Source: WHSW01 sp963846165
GTDB taxonomy: Bacteria; Actinomycetota; Thermoleophilia; Solirubrobacterales; 70-9
DNA: 64,000 nucleotides
Reading direction: 5' to 3'
NCBI GenBank assembly: GCA_963846165.1
Contig: CAWJUU010000005.1
Coordinates: 1,140,913-1,204,912 of the forward strand
The translations under genes and the position numbers were made by a program. Positions 17,101 through 27,645 of the stretch are shown one piece after another; position 1 is the stretch's first letter, and every line of letters starts with the position of its first letter. The notes below the pieces were generated by a model. It made no database searches, had not been told where the DNA came from, and worked only from the letters and a program-made list of their open reading frames with translations.

Positions 17101-17838
17101 TCAGGCCACTCGGTAGCGCTGGTCCTCGCCGAACAACGGCAGCGGGTCGCCGCAGATCTCGACCAGGCGCGAGACCGTGCGCGGGCCGATCTGCTGCTCG
17201 AGCTCGGGTTGGTCGAGGTTCGTGGTCACGACCACCGAGCGCTGCGACTGGTAGCGCTCGTCGACGATCGCGTAGAGCTGCTCGAGCACCCAGTCGCTGC
17301 GCTTCTCGGCGCCGAGATCGTCGACGTGGAGCAGGTCGACCGAGGTCAGGCGCTCAAAGAACTCGAGGTAGGAGTCCTCGCCGGGCCCGGAGTCATAGGT
17401 GCGGCGAATTCGGGCCAGGAGGCGGGGCAGCGAGTAGATCGCGACCGTGCGACCGGCCTCGGCCGCGCACTTGGAGACGATCATCGCCAGCGTCGTCTTG
17501 CCGGTCCCGACGTCGCCCATCAACCAGAGGCCGCGGCCACGGGCGAGGTTGTCGTCGATCGCCTCGGTGAACTCGCGCACGGCGGCGAGCACGGTCGGGT
17601 TGATGCCGTCGTTGGCGGCGAGCTCGAAGCTGACGTCGCGAAACCGCCGCGGGATCACCGACGAGACACCGCCGGCCCGCCGCTTGGCCAACAGCGACTC
17701 GCGGCAGTCGCACGGCCGGGCGACGTTCTCGGGACCGATGATCCAGCCCGAGCCGTCGCAGACGCCGAGCTTGCAAGCGGGCCGGTCGCCGAGCTCGGCG
17801 CTGGCCAGGCGCGCCGGGCGTCGCCGCGGCTCGCTCAC
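17101..17838 (-). CDS. dnaC: DnaC/DnaI-type helicase loader ATPase
   Basis: A 245-residue AAA+ ATPase. Walker A is GDVGTGKTT (about residue 108), Walker B is LLHVDDLGAE, and sensor 1 is VVTTNLD. The N-terminus holds a cysteine cluster (CKLGVCDGSGW, then CDC) as in DnaC-like loaders that carry a zinc-binding segment. Its GTG start overlaps the stop of dnaB (GTGA), so the helicase and this ATPase are translationally coupled. That context strongly supports a role in loading DnaB at the replication fork rather than a transposition (IstB) role. Confidence 0.8.
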   Translation of the reverse strand: MSEPRRRPARLASAELGDRPACKLGVCDGSGWIIGPENVARPCDCRESLLAKRRAGGVSSVIPRRFRDVSFELAANDGINPTVLAAVREFTEAIDDNLARGRGLWLMGDVGTGKTTLAMIVSKCAAEAGRTVAIYSLPRLLARIRRTYDSGPGEDSYLEFFERLTSVDLLHVDDLGAEKRSDWVLEQLYAIVDERYQSQRSVVVTTNLDQPELEQQIGPRTVSRLVEICGDPLPLFGEDQRYRVA

Positions 17839-19664
17839 GCCTCTTCGGCGAGGTCGACGAGCGGCGGGCCCTCGCCCGAGCGCTGCTCGACCGGCCGCTC
17901 CCCGCCCCGGGCCCGATCGACGAATCGCGGGTACTGCTCGAGGAAGACGACGTCCACCTTCCCGATCGGCCCGTTGCGGTGCTTGGCGATGAGCAGCTCG
18001 GCCTCGCTCGGGTCGGCGTCGTCGTTGTAGAACGAGTCGCGGTAGATGAACACGACCACGTCCGAGTCCTGCTCGATCGAGTTGTGGACGACGATGTCGT
18101 CGGCGACGAAGCTGTGCAGGCCCTCGACCGTGAGGTCGTAGACCTCCTCCTCGCCGTCGGGTTCGATCGACTCGATCGCGTCCCAGGCAACCTCGAGATT
18201 CGGCAATGAAGCGGGTCGCGCAATCTCATCGGCTCGCTGAAGCTCATCCAGCCGTCGCCAACCGCTCCTCGTGAGGAAGCGGTGGTTGCGGGTGGCCCTG
18301 ACCGCCTTGCCGCCGCCGGTTCGGAGCCGGAACACCGGATGCCGACCGGTCGAGAACGCCTTGCTCGCCACCCGGGGCTCAAGCCGGCCGGATTTCGGGT
18401 TGGCTGCGAGCACACGGAAGCCCGAACTGCCTTCGAGCTCGGCGATCCTTACGCAACAACCGTCCTCCGGCAAGAAGACGCGGGTCTCCCCGGTCAGGCA
18501 ACCGGATTCCCTGAGGTCCGAGAGCATCGGGCGCTTGTGCTTGTCGGGGCGCTGTTCGGGAGCGCGCGAGAGCTGGGAGAGGCCGATCACCGGGGTGTCG
18601 AGCTCGCGGGCGAGGATCTTCAGCCCGCGCGAGAACTGGCTCACCTGCTCGACCCGGTTGGCGCGCGGGTCCTCGGCGCGCATGAGCTGCATGTAGTCGA
18701 CGATCACGAGCCCGAGCTTGCCGCCCTGGTTGGCGGCGAGCCGCCGCGACTTCGCCCGCAACTCGAGCATGCTCAGGTCCGAGGACTCGTCGATCCACAA
18801 CGGAGCCGACTCGAGCGCGTTGCAGGCGCGGACCACCCGCGGCCAGTCGCGCTCCGCGACCTTGCCCTTGCGCAGGCGGTCGTTGGGGATCCGCGAGCCG
18901 CTGGAGATGAAGCGGTGGGCGAGCTCCGCCTCCGACATCTCGAGCGAGAAGAAGGCGACCGGGAGCTCGTACTTGGTCGCCACGTTCTCGGCGATGTTGC
19001 AGACGAGCGCCGACTTGCCGAACGAGGGCCTGGCAGCGATCGTGATCAGGTTGCCGGGCTGGAAACCGCCGAGGATGCCGTCGAGCTCGCGGAAGCCCGA
19101 GGGCGTGCCGGTGACGTCCATGTCGCCCTTGGCCAGCGCCTCGAGCCGGTCGATCTCGAACTCGAGGATCTCGGCGAGCTTCGAGAAGTCCTTCGAGCGC
19201 TCGTCGTGGGCGACCTTGAACAACATCGCCTCGGCGCGTTCGACGAGCTCGCGGGGCTCGCCGTCGCGCTCGTTGACCGACTTCTGGATCGCGTGACTGG
19301 CCTCGAGCAGGCGGCGCAGGAGCGCGTTTCGCTTGACGATCTGCGCGTAGTGCTTGGCGTTGCCCGGCACCGGGACGACCGAGGCGAAATGAGAGACGCC
19401 GTCACGCCCGCCCGCCTCTTCGAGCTGTCCCTCGGAGCGAAGGACCTCGGAAACCGTGATCGCGTCGATCGACTCGTTGCGCTCGTAAAGGCGCTTGATC
19501 GCCCTGAAGACGTGCCGGTGGCGCTCGCGGTAGAAGTCCTCGTCAGCGAGCCGGACGTCGAGGATGACGTCGTCGAGCGTCCCCGCCGAAACCATCAGCG
19601 CGCCGAGCACCGACTCCTCGGCCTCGAGGTTCTGCGGTGGGACGTGTGCCTCTGCGGTTGCCAT
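17835..19664 (-). CDS. dnaB: Replicative DNA helicase DnaB containing a mini-intein
   Basis: The 609-residue precursor splits into extein residues 1-388 and 529-609, giving a 469-residue mature helicase of normal length. N-terminal domain: PPQNLEAEESVLGALM. RecA-like domain: Walker A ARPSFGKSAL at 211-220, Walker B LVIVDYMQLM, then SRGLKILARELD and RPMLSDLRESG. The string SDLRESG-SIEQDSD is interrupted precisely between Gly388 and Ser529 by an intein. The helicase unwinds DNA at the fork as a hexamer. Start ATG 19664. The stop overlaps the helicase-loader start. Confidence 0.93.
   Translation of the reverse strand: MATAEAHVPPQNLEAEESVLGALMVSAGTLDDVILDVRLADEDFYRERHRHVFRAIKRLYERNESIDAITVSEVLRSEGQLEEAGGRDGVSHFASVVPVPGNAKHYAQIVKRNALLRRLLEASHAIQKSVNERDGEPRELVERAEAMLFKVAHDERSKDFSKLAEILEFEIDRLEALAKGDMDVTGTPSGFRELDGILGGFQPGNLITIAARPSFGKSALVCNIAENVATKYELPVAFFSLEMSEAELAHRFISSGSRIPNDRLRKGKVAERDWPRVVRACNALESAPLWIDESSDLSMLELRAKSRRLAANQGGKLGLVIVDYMQLMRAEDPRANRVEQVSQFSRGLKILARELDTPVIGLSQLSRAPEQRPDKHKRPMLSDLRESGCLTGETRVFLPEDGCCVRIAELEGSSGFRVLAANPKSGRLEPRVASKAFSTGRHPVFRLRTGGGKAVRATRNHRFLTRSGWRRLDELQRADEIARPASLPNLEVAWDAIESIEPDGEEEVYDLTVEGLHSFVADDIVVHNSIEQDSDVVVFIYRDSFYNDDADPSEAELLIAKHRNGPIGKVDVVFLEQYPRFVDRARGGERPVEQRSGEGPPLVDLAEEA
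18081..18500 (-). other. DnaB mini-intein (140 residues, no homing endonuclease)
   Basis: This in-frame insertion spans codons 389-528 of dnaB. Splicing block A is Cys1 in CLTGETRVFL. Block B is VRATRNHRFLT, with the Thr-x-x-His pair. Block F is EVYDLTVEGLHSFVADD. Block G is VVHN followed by Ser+1 of the C-extein. At 140 residues there is no space for a LAGLIDADG or HNH domain between blocks B and F, so it should splice but not home. The insertion point, in the conserved SDLRESG-SIEQ motif of the ATPase core, is a known type of DnaB intein site. Confidence 0.93.
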
Positions 19665-19798
19665 ACGTCTCTCGGTTTAGAGGTCGTGGCGGCGGCAAAA
19701 TCGCCCCAGGCGGCCCCTGGGTCGAGACAATCACAGCCGCCCCAGTGACGCAGGAGCGGTTCCCGCTATCTCGGCCAGAACGTCAGCCTGAACTCGCC

Positions 19799-20245
19799 TC
19801 AGAGGCCGAGCGCGGCGACGCCGGGCTCTCCGTAACCGAGGTGATGGGCCAGTTCGTGACGGAGAGTGCGCTCGACCTGGCGCGCGAGCAGCCTGCGATC
19901 GAAGCCGAAGTCGCGTTCGAGCGTGTCCTGGAAGATCACGATCCGGTGCGCGGCGCGGTCGCGGGCGATGGTCGCGCCGTAGTACTGGCCGTAGGCGCGG
20001 ATCTCAGCGCCTCGGTCCGAGACGACGACCGGCACGTGGTCGATCACGCCTGCGAACTCCGGTGGCAGACGGTCGATGGCGTCGGCGACGAGCTGCTCGA
20101 AAGCCGTCAGCTCGCGACTCTCCGTGCGCAGCGCGCGCGCCAGCTCCTCGCTGTGTTCGACCAGAGCATCGAACTCGTCGTGACTCATCTCGGAGGGCTC
20201 GCGGCGGCCCGGCACCTCGCGACCGGGAAGGAAACGGCAATCCAT
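19799..20245 (-). CDS. Minimal zincin-type metallopeptidase family protein
   Basis: A protein of about 148 residues with a C-terminal LRHELAHHLGYGE, the HExxH zinc motif of the small metallopeptidase family (formerly DUF1025). It also has family strings LPPEFAGVIDHVPVVV and GQYYGATI. Length fits the family, in which the zincin core is minimal; proteolysis has not been shown for most members. The ATG at 20245 overlaps the stop of lepB (TGATG), supporting coupled translation; ATG 20188 (MSHDEFDAL) is an alternative start. Cytosolic, no signal peptide. Confidence 0.75.
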   Translation of the reverse strand: MDCRFLPGREVPGRREPSEMSHDEFDALVEHSEELARALRTESRELTAFEQLVADAIDRLPPEFAGVIDHVPVVVSDRGAEIRAYGQYYGATIARDRAAHRIVIFQDTLERDFGFDRRLLARQVERTLRHELAHHLGYGEPGVAALGL

Positions 20246-20922
20246 CACAGCGTCCCGATGCGATCCGGTGGCCAGTAGGTGGCGAAGGCCTGGCCCACGA
20301 TCCAGTCTCGGGGAATCGGCCCATAGAAACGGCTGTCGTCGCTGGAGGGCCGGTTGTCGCCCATCATGAAGTAGTGGTCCGGGGGGATCACGATCGGCTG
20401 CGGATAGTCACAGCTGCCGGCTCCACGGCAGGGAATGGTCTCCCAGTCGCCTTCGACCGCTTCGCCGTCGACGATCGGGATCCCGTCGACGACCTCGAGC
20501 CGATCGCCGGGCCCAGCCACCACCCGCTTGATGAAGTTCGCCTCCGCCCTCACGGATCCCGGCTCGGGGCAGGCCTGACCCGATCGCTGCTCGGCCTGCG
20601 CCGGACACTCGGGCAGCCGGCTACCTGAGCCCTGCTCGTCGGGCACCGCGTTGAGCGGCGGGTGAAAGACCACCACGTCGCCGATCTCGGGATCGCCACC
20701 GAGACGAGTCGAGAAGCGGTTGACGAGCACGCGCTGGCCGATGTCGAGGGTCGGTTCCATCGACGGTGACGGGATCTGGTACGGCTTCACGGCCCACGAC
20801 TGGACCGCGAGCGCCAGGCCGATCGCCACGATGACGATGAAGAGCAGCTCGAAGAGGGATCCCCGGTGGGCCCCTACGATTCGCGCCAGGCGGCTGTTGT
20901 CCGGTGTTGCTCCGATGCCCAC
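20245..20922 (-). CDS. lepB: Signal peptidase I
   Basis: A 225-residue type I signal peptidase that removes leader peptides from exported proteins. An N-terminal membrane helix (FELLFIVIVAIGLALAVQSW) precedes the catalytic Ser54 in IPSPSMEPTL; the general-base Lys132 is in NFIKRVVAGPGD, and box E is GDNRPSSDDSR. All essential residues are present. The insert between boxes (about residues 94-126) contains extra cysteines. Start codon is GTG at 20922. It probably shares a transcript with the small metallopeptidase gene. The many exported proteins in the window are likely substrates. Confidence 0.93.
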   Translation of the reverse strand: MGIGATPDNSRLARIVGAHRGSLFELLFIVIVAIGLALAVQSWAVKPYQIPSPSMEPTLDIGQRVLVNRFSTRLGGDPEIGDVVVFHPPLNAVPDEQGSGSRLPECPAQAEQRSGQACPEPGSVRAEANFIKRVVAGPGDRLEVVDGIPIVDGEAVEGDWETIPCRGAGSCDYPQPIVIPPDHYFMMGDNRPSSDDSRFYGPIPRDWIVGQAFATYWPPDRIGTL

Positions 20923-20970
20923 AGGCTAGGGAGTGCCTGCACCGCGCTCACTGAGAAACAGCGGTTCGCG

Positions 20971-21780
<810 letters not shown>

Positions 21781-21835
21781 TGATTCATGTTCCTTAATAA
21801 AACGAGACATGAAAAGGTGTTAGGCTCGCGTTCGC

Positions 21836-24800
21836 ATGTCATGGACGACAGGCGCCCCGGGGAGGTGCGCGTCAAGGAAGTGGACAGCGGGACTGGCGTT
21901 CCTGGTCTTCGCGCTGCTGGCGCCGGCGGTCGCGCTGGCGGCCTTCCCGGGCCCCGACCCGAACGAGAGCGTTCGCGTCAACACTCCCGACGATCCGGGC
22001 TTCGACGACTGCGAGTCCGATGACGAGCAGGGTCCGCCGGGCTGCTCGAGCGCCTTCGACGAGCAGTACGCGCGCTTCGGCTTCGCGCCCGAGGAGACCG
22101 AGCAGAGCGCCGAGTACGACCCGGCGGCCGCCCCCCCACGCCAGGTCGCACAGAACATTGCCGCCGGGCGCAATCCACTCGGCCAGGTCTCCGGGGTCTC
22201 GGCCGACCGTGCTTGGAAGTACTTCGGCGAGGCTGGAGCACCGGCGGGCGACCCGGAGGTCGAGGTCGCGATCCTCGACACCGGAATCCGCTGGAATAAC
22301 CCCGAGCTGTGGGCCAAGGTGGCGCTCAACGAGGAGGAGCTGCCGCAGCCGCAGGTCGCGGGCGGCGCGCCCTGCGGCGCCGACGACTGCAACGGCGACG
22401 GGGCCTTCAACGTCGCCGACTATGCGCAGGATCCGCGGGTCTCCGAGAGCGACGGCCACCCGGAGGCCGACGAGGACCTCGACCCGAGCGACCTGATCGC
22501 TCGCTTCAGCGACGGCGCCGACGGCGAGGGCAACGGCTACGCGGATGACATCGCCGGCTGGGACTTCTTCGACGACGACAACGACCCCTACGACGCCTCG
22601 AGCTACTCCCTCGCCGTGGACCACGGCAGCGGGCGAGCCGAGGAGGCCGCCGCGGAGACCGACAACGGCGCCGGCGGCGCCGGGGTCTGTCCGGCGTGCC
22701 AGTTCGTGCCGCTGCGGGTCTGGGACACGTTCGTGGTCGACACCAACAACTTCGCCCAGGGGGTGCTGTACGCGGCCGACAACGGGATCGAGGTCGTCGA
22801 GGGCGCGGTCGGCGGGCTCGCCAACACCCGCTTCGCCCGCGAGGCGTTCGCGCACGCCTACGAGCGTGGCGTCTTCCTGGCGCTGGTCTCCTCCGACCTC
22901 AACACCGCCAACCACAACTACCCCACCAACTACGACGAGGCGATGTTCGTCGGCGGTACGGTCGCCGACCAGGCCCCGATCGGCATCCCCTCGCTCAGCG
23001 TCCCGATGCGGGAAGTCGTGGACTACGTCAACGATCAAGGCGTGCCCCTGGCGCCCACTGCCGCGGCCGGGACCTGGTTTCGCAACTCGGGCACGACCCA
23101 ATACGGCGGCCACGCCCATGTCGTGATGCCGGCGGCGACCGGCTCGGAGGCGACCGGCCAGGCCTCGGGCGCCGCCGCGCTCGTCGCCAGCTACGGGCGC
23201 CTGCGCGCCCGCGCGGGCGAGCTCGCAGGCGGCCCGCTGGAGCCGAACGAGATCAAGCAGCTGCTGACGCTGACCGCCGAGGACGTTCATCCCTTCAACA
23301 CCGACGGCGCCGGCGTCGCCGACCCCGCCCAGGTCGGCTGGGAGCAGCACTTCGGCTACGGCCGGCCCGACCTCGGGCTGGCCCTGGAGCGGGTTCGCAG
23401 CGGTCGCATCCCGCCGCAAGCGCTGATCAGCTCGCCCGATTGGTTCGCGCCGCTGAACGTCGACGATCAGGCGCGGGTCGCGGTCGCCGCTCGCCTCTCG
23501 GCCGACAGAGCGCGGCTGCTCGGAGGCCGCCGCTATGACTGGGAGCTGGAGTGGGCGCCGGGGATCGAGCCCTGCGACGCCGACTTCGTCACCGCCGCCG
23601 GCGGCTCGGGGAGCGTCGCGCTCGAGGCGACCCTGGGGACGATCGACCTCGAGGCGGTGCGCGCCGCGCTCGACGCGCGCACGACGAGCTCCTCCTGCCC
23701 GAATCCGCCGGCGCCGGTCGAGGGCGGCTCGACCCCCGACCCGACCGCTCCCGCGCGCGCGCCCGGCGACGTCGATCCGAACGAGCCCGCGTTCACGGTC
23801 CGCCTCGTGGTCACCGATTCCGAGGGCAACCAGGGCGAGGACCGCAAGGTGCTGTTCGCCTACCGCGATCCGACCCTCCACGAGGGCTGGGCGCGCCCGA
23901 TCGGCGGCGAGGCGAACGAGGGCGGCAGCGCGACCACGGGCGGCGAGGCCTCGCAGCGGATGTACGACCTCGACGGCGACAACACGCTCGAGCTGATCGA
24001 GGCAACCTCCTCCGGCGAGTTGCACGCGGTCGGCGCCGACGGCGAGCCGCTTGCGAGCTTCAACGGCGGCGAGCCGGTGGTCACGGCGACCTATGCGAAC
24101 GTCCACCCCGGCGCGCCTTCCTATGCACAAGTCGCGCCGCCGCGGGAGGTGCTGCGCACGCCCGCAATCGGGGACGTGGACGGAGATCTCGAACCCGAGA
24201 TCGTCGACTCGGCGGGCGAGCACGTCTACGCCTGGGAGACGGACGGATCCGCGGTCGCGGGCTTCCCGGTGCGCATCGACCCCGCGCTCTCCGAACCCGC
24301 CGACCGCAGTCGCACCAACCACGTCAAGCGCGGCTTCCTTGCTTCGCCCTCGCTCGGCAACCTCGACCAGGACGCCGGGCTGGAGATCGTCGTCCCGTCG
24401 CTCGACCAGCACCTCTATGCCTGGAACGGCGATGGGACGCCGGTGGACGGCTATCCGGTCTACCTGCGCGAGCGAGACGGCACCGGCGAGCCGATCCCAT
24501 GCTCAGCCGACTACGTGTGCGCGGAGACGATCAACACCGCGGCGATCGGAGACATCGCCGGCGACTCGAGGCCGGAGATCGTCGTGCCGACGGCCGAGAT
24601 CGACGGGCTCGGCGCCGGCGCCGAGGCGCCGCCCGGCATCGAGCCGGCGGCGGACCTGCTCGACGGGCCCGGTGCCCAGGCGGCGATCCTCGCCAGCGGT
24701 CGCATCTACGCGCTCGACGCGAGCGGCGACTTCCTCACGGGCTGGCCGAAGCGGCCGATCGGCCTGCTCCCGGACGTCCTGCCGCTGGTGGCCCCCGGCG

Positions 24801-26126
24801 TCGACCAGGCGCTCGGCAACGTCGACGGCGATCCCGAGCTCGAGGTCGTCGGCTCGCTGACCACCGGCGGCATGATCGCGACCAACGGCGACGGCTCGCC
24901 CGCGGTCGACTACGACTCCACCCCCGCCGGCGGCGAGCAGGTCGACAGGAGCCTGATCCTGAACATGTTCGAGCACCCGGTGGTCGCCGACCTCGGCGGC
25001 GAGCCGGGGCCGGAGGTGCTGAAGGCCGGGATCACCCTCAACGCCGTCCTCAACCTCGCCCTGCTTCCGGGACAGAACCTGCCCTACAACCACGTGATGC
25101 AGGCGTGGACGGGCGGCAGCGGCGAGTCGCTGCCGGACTACCCGCAGGCGATCGAGGACTACCAGTACCTGACCAGCCCGGCGGTCGCCGACGTCTCCGA
25201 TGCCCCCGGAACGGAGGCGATCCTGGGCACCGGCCTCTATTTGATCCGCAACATCAACGCCACCGGCGTCGAGGGCTCGGGGTGGCCGAAGTTCACCGGC
25301 GGCTGGAACATCGCCGTCCCGGCGGTCGGCGACGTCGATGGCTGACGGTGAGCTCGAGGTCTCGACCATGACCCGGGAGGGCTTCTCATTCCTCTGGGAT
25401 ACCGATCGCCCGGCCTGCGGTGCGAACGAGGAATCGTGGACCTCGCACCACGATGAGTTCTCGACGAGCGCCTACGGGACCGACGCGCGGCCACCCGGGA
25501 CCCCGGAGGAAATCGAGGCAGTTCGCAATCCGGACGGCTCCGTCGAGCTCAGCTGGACGGCCCCCGGCGACGATTGGCTCTGCGGCTCCGCCGAGAGCAT
25601 CCGGATTCTCGCTTCGGCGAAGCCGATCGATCAGCCCACGGACGGCGCGGTGGTCCGCGAGCGCTCAGCCGACGAGCAGGCGGGCGAGCCGGTCGCCGAG
25701 AGCTTCAGCGAGACGGAGCTCGGCGACGCCCGACACCTCGCGGTGCTCTATCGGGACGAGGCCGGAAACTGGGGCCGGCTTGCCGCCACCGAGGTTCCCG
25801 GCCCGGGCCGGTGCGCGAACCTGATCGAGGGCGGGCCGAGGGGCGACATCCTCCGCGGAACCGAGGACGAGGACCAGATTCGCGGCCGCGGTGGCGCGGA
25901 CCGAGTCTCCGGTCGCGGCGCGGACGATTGCCTGTTCGCCGGTGCTGGCGCCGACCGGGTACGCGGCGGGAGCGGCGAGGACGAGGTCCGCGGCGGCGAC
26001 GGAGAGGACCGCATCAAGGCGGACGACGGCGACCGCGACCAGGTTCGGTGCGGCACGGCCCGCGACCTCGCGATCGTCGATCGTCGGGATCGAGTTCGCG
26101 GCTGCGAGCGGGTCCGGCTCGGTTAG
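21836..26126 (+). CDS. Giant secreted subtilase (S8) with beta-propeller-like and calcium-repeat C-terminus; apparent +1 shift
   Basis: About 1429 residues. After a signal sequence (LAFLVFALLAPAVALA), the S8 triad is Asp148 in VAILDTGIR, His263 in AVDHGSGRAEE and Ser437 in ATGSEATGQASGAAAL; the canonical HGTHVAG and GTSMAAP strings are diverged. Residues ~700-1165 hold repeated FG-GAP/VCBS-type units (IGDVDGDLEPEIV, LGNLDQDAGLEIVV, LGNVDGDPELEVVG). At 25341 the frame ends in TGA (DVDG-stop), but one base on it continues DGELEVSTM, a fibronectin-like segment and Gly/Asp repeats (GGSGEDEVRGGDGEDR). Without that base the gene is continuous. A large extracellular or surface protease is inferred. 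Confidence 0.78.
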
Positions 26127-26227
26127 CCACGCCGTGAGGCGTCGAAGAGCAGGTGCACCCGGATATACGGGGCAAACGTGCTCCTCGCTGATCTAAACGG
26201 GTCTGCGAGGCTCTGCGACCTCCATCG

Positions 26228-26692
26228 TCAGTCTTCCCACACCCGGCCCGGGAGCCGCTCCGTGACCTCCTGCAGGATGTACCCGTTGCCGTCGGGATCG
26301 CTGAACGTGGCGTAGCTGTTGTAGGAGGTGCGGTCCGGGTCCAGGCCCGGCTCGAACCCCGACTCGCCGCGATGGAAGAAGTCGCTGACCTCGACGCCGC
26401 GGCTGATCAGGAACTCGCGCGCCGCCTCGATGTCGGAGACGACCATCTCCAAGCGCTCGACGGAGCCCGGCTCGCCCTTGATGAAGCCCTTGCCGAACGC
26501 GATCGAGCACTCCGAGTGGGGGGGCGTGAACTGGACCACCCGGACGCCCTCGCCGAGGTCGAAGTCGGCGTCGAGTCGCCATCCGAGGCTCTCGTAGAAG
26601 CCCTTTGCCCGATCGACATCGGAGACGGGCAACGCGACGACCTCGAGCTTCATCTCCGCCGCGCTTTCACCGCTTACGTCGGTGCTGCTCAT
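26228..26692 (-). CDS. VOC (glyoxalase/bleomycin-resistance fold) protein
   Basis: A 154-residue single-domain protein, with LPVSDVDRAKGFYESLGWR at the start and FSDPDGNGYILQEVTERLPG at the end, both classic VOC signatures. The beta-alpha-beta-beta-beta pattern repeats twice. Metal ligands cannot be assigned with certainty, and the substrate is unknown. ATG 26692 has an excellent GGGAGG ribosome-binding site about 6 nt upstream. It converges with the subtilase gene and lies upstream of a short low-complexity gap before rplI. Confidence 0.88.
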   Translation of the reverse strand: MSSTDVSGESAAEMKLEVVALPVSDVDRAKGFYESLGWRLDADFDLGEGVRVVQFTPPHSECSIAFGKGFIKGEPGSVERLEMVVSDIEAAREFLISRGVEVSDFFHRGESGFEPGLDPDRTSYNSYATFSDPDGNGYILQEVTERLPGRVWED

Positions 26693-26791
26693 CTTGACCT
26701 CCCGTCAATAGGCATGTCCAGCAACCGTTCCAGGACGAGCCTATGCCGCGTTTTCCGGTCGGTCAAGCGGAAATTCAGCCCGCCTGCGCGG

Positions 26792-27244
26792 TTACTTCTG
26801 CTCCGCGACGATCGTCTTCACGCGGGCGGTGGCGCCGCCGGAGAGCTCGACGTCGATCATGTAGGTGCCGACCTCGCGGATCGGGTCCTCGAGGCGGATC
26901 TTCTTGCGGTCGATCTTGAGGCCGCGCGCATCGGCGATCGCGTCGGCGATCTCGGCGTTGGTCACCGAGCCGTAGAGCTTTCCGTCCTCGCCGGCGCGGT
27001 GCTGGATCGTGAGCACGGTCTTCGCCAGCAGCGCGGCGGTCTCCTCGGCACGGCCGGCGGCCTCGGCGGCGGCGCGCTCGGCGGCCTCGCGGCGGCGCTG
27101 CGCCTCCTGAAGCGACGCGTCGGTCGCCGGTTGGGCGAGCTTGCGCGGGACGAGATAGTTGCGCAGGTAGCCGGGTGAGACGTCGACGGCGTCGCCGGCA
27201 GAGCCGAGGTCGTCGACGTCCTTGAGCAGGATCGCCTGCGCCAT
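26792..27244 (-). CDS. rplI: Ribosomal protein bL9
   Basis: A 150-residue protein. The N-terminal RNA-binding domain shows the conserved AILLKDVDDLGSAGDAVDVS, GYLRNYLVPRKLA signature, followed by the long central helix (rich in Ala, Glu and Arg) and a C-terminal domain with KLYGSVTNAEIADA. Length and architecture are normal for L9. It sits 5 bp after rpsR as the last gene of the rpsF-ssb-rpsR-rplI cluster. Confidence 0.97.
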   Translation of the reverse strand: MAQAILLKDVDDLGSAGDAVDVSPGYLRNYLVPRKLAQPATDASLQEAQRRREAAERAAAEAAGRAEETAALLAKTVLTIQHRAGEDGKLYGSVTNAEIADAIADARGLKIDRKKIRLEDPIREVGTYMIDVELSGGATARVKTIVAEQK

Positions 27245-27249
27245 CGCGC

Positions 27250-27531
27250 CTACCGCTCGCCGACGTACGGGAGCAGGGCGAGCTCACGGGCGCGGCGAAT
27301 CGCGAGGCCGAGCTGCTGCTGGTGGCGGCGAGAGAGACCGGTGACCCGGCGCGAGCGGACCTTGCCACGGTCGGAGATGAACCGCCGGAGGGTGTTCAGG
27401 TCCTTGTAATCGATGTTCTCGACGTTGAGCCGGGTGTACTTGCGCGGCCGGTAGCGGTCGCCGAAGCGGCCACGGCGACGAGCGCCGCCGGGCCCGGCCT
27501 GCTGGGGCTGTGCGCGCTGCTTGCGGGCCAT
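27250..27531 (-). CDS. rpsR: Ribosomal protein bS18
   Basis: A 93-residue protein with the S18 core DYKDLNTLRRFISDRGKV, followed by RSRRVTGLSRRHQQQLGLAI and RARELALLPYV. The Arg/Gln/Pro-rich N-terminal extension (about 30 residues) is longer than in E. coli, as in other actinobacteria. S18 binds S6 on the 30S platform. It is separated from ssb by about 140 bp that hold hairpins. Confidence 0.97.
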   Translation of the reverse strand: MARKQRAQPQQAGPGGARRRGRFGDRYRPRKYTRLNVENIDYKDLNTLRRFISDRGKVRSRRVTGLSRRHQQQLGLAIRRARELALLPYVGER

Positions 27532-27619
27532 CAGCGGCCCGCCCGTGCGTTGTCTGAAAGCGTGGTCATATCGCGCAAACGCGCCGCTTGCGGCGGCGCG
27601 GGCTGCGCATGATAGCTGA

Positions 27620-27645
27620 GGCCGCGGCTCCGTGGAACCGCGGCC
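27620..27645 (-). terminator. Strong hairpin between ssb and rpsR
   Basis: GGCCGCGG (27620-27627) and CCGCGGCC (27638-27645) form a perfect 8-bp stem; inside it TCC and GGA can extend pairing. It lies 26 bp after the ssb stop and about 90 bp before rpsR. A second GC-rich dyad lies at 27581-27596. There is no T run. It could be a partial terminator, a processing site or an element setting the ratio of ssb to rpsR-rplI. Confidence 0.4.

Noticed and set aside
21872..24412. 846-codon open frame antisense to the subtilase
   Set aside because: It is a by-product of the GC-rich codon pattern of the plus-strand gene. Its translation is Arg/Val/Gly-rich with no domain, while the plus strand has clear S8 and repeat motifs.
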